A DNA stretch of 64,000 nt, from the NCBI GenBank assembly GCA_009772935.1, contig WOUR01000006.1, forward strand, positions 1 through 64,000. The letters run 5' to 3'. A program made the position numbers and the translations under genes. The notes below the pieces were generated by a model. It searched no databases and was not told where the DNA came from. It saw only the letters and a program-made list of their open reading frames with translations. Below, piece after piece: positions 62,895 to 64,000 of this stretch. This stretch comes from Rhodospirillaceae bacterium (GTDB taxonomy: Bacteria; Pseudomonadota; Alphaproteobacteria; Reyranellales; Reyranellaceae). How positions within the stretch are numbered: position 1 is the stretch's first letter; each line of letters begins with the position of its first letter.

Positions 62895-63776
62895 TTACGC
62901 CACTCTGTTGGACAGCCGGCCCAGCCCGTCGATCTCGATCGTCACGCGGTCGCCTGGCTTCAGGAACTTCGGGGGCGTGAATCCGATCCCGACGCCGACC
63001 GGCGTGCCGGTGGCGATGACGTCGCCCGGCTGGAGCGTGATGCCGGCGGAGATCGTCGCGATCAGGGTCGGGATGTCGAAGATCAGGTCGCGCGTGTTGG
63101 CATCCTGGCGCAACTCGTCGTTCACCCAGCACTTCACGCTGAGATTCTCCGGATCGACCTCGTCGGACGTCACCAGCCACGGACCCATCGGGCAGAAGGT
63201 GTCGAGCGATTTGCCGAGAAACCACTGCTTGTGCTTGCCCTGCAGGTCGCGCGCCGTCACGTCGTTGATGATGGTGTAGCCGAAGACATGGCCGTAGGCG
63301 TCGGCCTTGGCGATGCCGCGGCCGCCCTTGCCGATGACCAGGCCGAGTTCGGCCTCGTAGTCCACCGAGTCGCTTACGCCCTCAGGATAACGGATGTCTG
63401 CGCCGTCGGCGATCACGCACTCGGGCGCCTTGGTGAAGACGATCGGCGCGGTTGGGATGGCGTCGGCCGCGGAACTGGCGCTGCTGTCAAAGCCGCTGCG
63501 CGTGAACTCCTTGGCGTGCTCGTGATAGTTCTTGCCGACGCACATCACGTTGCGCGCCGGACGCGGGATCGGAGCCAAGATCTCCACGGCCGACAGCGAC
63601 AGGCCCGCGCCGGTGGGCTTGATCTTCGACCGGATCGTTTCGAATTCACCTATGACGACGCCGAGGGTGGGGATGGCGCGTCCCAGCATTTCCTCGATCG
63701 GCCAGAAGGTCTGGCCGTCCGGGCTGACGAGCGCGGCCTTGGAGGTGCCGCCGTGCGCGATCGTGGCGAGCTTCAT
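62895..63776 (-). CDS. Fumarylacetoacetate hydrolase-family protein
   Basis: A 293-residue FAH-fold enzyme. It has VGKNYHEHAKE, then the metal-binding SVDYEAELGLVIG (Glu pair), YTIINDVTARDLQ, and the end signature TGTPVGVGIG with PGDRVTIEIDGLG. Members hydrolyse or decarboxylate acylpyruvates and 2-oxo acids from aromatic or sugar-acid breakdown; the substrate is not predictable. The ATG overlaps the stop of the upstream CobW-type gene as ATGA (63773-63776), so the two are coupled. It is convergent with the Mn exporter gene. Confidence 0.9.
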   Translation of the reverse strand: MKLATIAHGGTSKAALVSPDGQTFWPIEEMLGRAIPTLGVVIGEFETIRSKIKPTGAGLSLSAVEILAPIPRPARNVMCVGKNYHEHAKEFTRSGFDSSASSAADAIPTAPIVFTKAPECVIADGADIRYPEGVSDSVDYEAELGLVIGKGGRGIAKADAYGHVFGYTIINDVTARDLQGKHKQWFLGKSLDTFCPMGPWLVTSDEVDPENLSVKCWVNDELRQDANTRDLIFDIPTLIATISAGITLQPGDVIATGTPVGVGIGFTPPKFLKPGDRVTIEIDGLGRLSNRVA

Positions 63777-64000
63777 TGTGCTTTGCCCTGTTCGGCCGCG
63801 TTGCCCCAGCCCTTCTTCTCGGCGTCGAAGAAGGAGGCGAAGACCTTGCGGATGGTGCTCTCGCCGATGTCGCGCGTGATGAACACGACGCGGCTCTTGC
63901 GGTCGTCGCCTTCCGGCCAGGCGTCGAGCGTGGCCGGCGGATGGAAGACGTGCTGCACGCCGTGGATGACCACCGGCTTGTCGGTGTCCTTCACGTTCAG
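63773..64000 (-). CDS. CobW/COG0523-family GTPase, C-terminal end (runs off right edge)
   Basis: Only the last 75 or so residues are in the window. The reading frame enters at the right edge with LNVKDTDKPVVIHGVQHVFHP, followed by LDAWPEGDDRKSRVVFITRDI. This matches the CobW C-terminal domain of G3E metallochaperone GTPases. The GTP-binding half with the P-loop and CXCC metal motif lies outside. Such proteins deliver zinc, cobalt or other metals. The stop overlaps the FAH-family start by four bases. Confidence 0.8.
   Translation of the reverse strand: MNVKDTDKPVVIHGVQHVFHPPATLDAWPEGDDRKSRVVFITRDIGESTIRKVFASFFDAEKKGWGNAAEQGKAQ

Overview
The window is GC-rich, densely coded chromosomal DNA from an alphaproteobacterium. 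The strongest evidence is gene order. It carries chvI-chvG-hprK-rapZ-manX-ptsH-ahcY, tsaE-amgK-murU-addB-addA, and pyrF-trpF/trpB-trpA/accD-folC, all typical of that class. The order cannot be fixed from this sequence; Rhodospirillales or Hyphomicrobiales-like is an inference. No rRNA, tRNA, CRISPR array, prophage or complete insertion sequence was seen.

Layout. 1-2193: 5' part of an autotransporter passenger (minus), cut by the window edge. 2500-9453: an endonuclease/exonuclease/phosphatase-fold enzyme, an exported HAD phosphatase, a DUF2252 kinase-like protein, a cysteine-synthase-family enzyme, a ROK sugar-kinase homologue whose motifs are circularly permuted, and a zinc-ribbon metallopeptidase. 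9461-13364: minus-strand operon of DsbD-like reductase, exported redoxin and DUF3500 protein. 13481-17205: L-carbamoylase, GntR regulator, uronate-dehydrogenase-like enzyme and D-carbamoylase. These are followed by a repeat-rich gap with a remnant of an SMR (SugE-type) transporter gene. 17448-22102: SnoaL-like protein, S49 protease, methyltransferase, polyprenyl diphosphate synthase, glycerol kinase. 22141-30464: pyrF, trpF, a RidA protein with a basic tail, trpB, trpA, an MBL hydrolase, a D,D-carboxypeptidase, accD and folC.

30475-39381 (minus): thioredoxin, AddA and AddB (double-strand break repair), MurU and AmgK (peptidoglycan recycling) and TsaE (tRNA t6A). 39422-45563 (minus): ahcY, then HPr, EIIA(Man), RapZ, HPr kinase and the ChvG/ChvI two-component system, with 4-base start/stop overlaps. 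45684-52895: HugZ-like protein, PEP carboxykinase, a membrane adenylate cyclase, then DUF3300-DUF2950-lipoprotein-HdeA-like genes for the envelope. 52906-57356: a small glycan-like locus (formyltransferase, SDR, two tandem paralogous glycosyltransferases). 57337-64000: GST, an unknown exported protein, DNA polymerase I, a NIPSNAP protein, a yybP-ykoY (manganese) riboswitch ahead of a UPF0016 exporter, an FAH-family hydrolase and the C-terminal end of a CobW-type GTPase.

Most of the window is housekeeping metabolism. The points most worth a second look are the permuted ROK kinase, the tailed RidA inside the trp genes, two hairpins that include start codons (tsaE and the cyclase), the SMR relic among palindromes, the riboswitch upstream of a TTG-started exporter, and the formyltransferase/glycosyltransferase locus.
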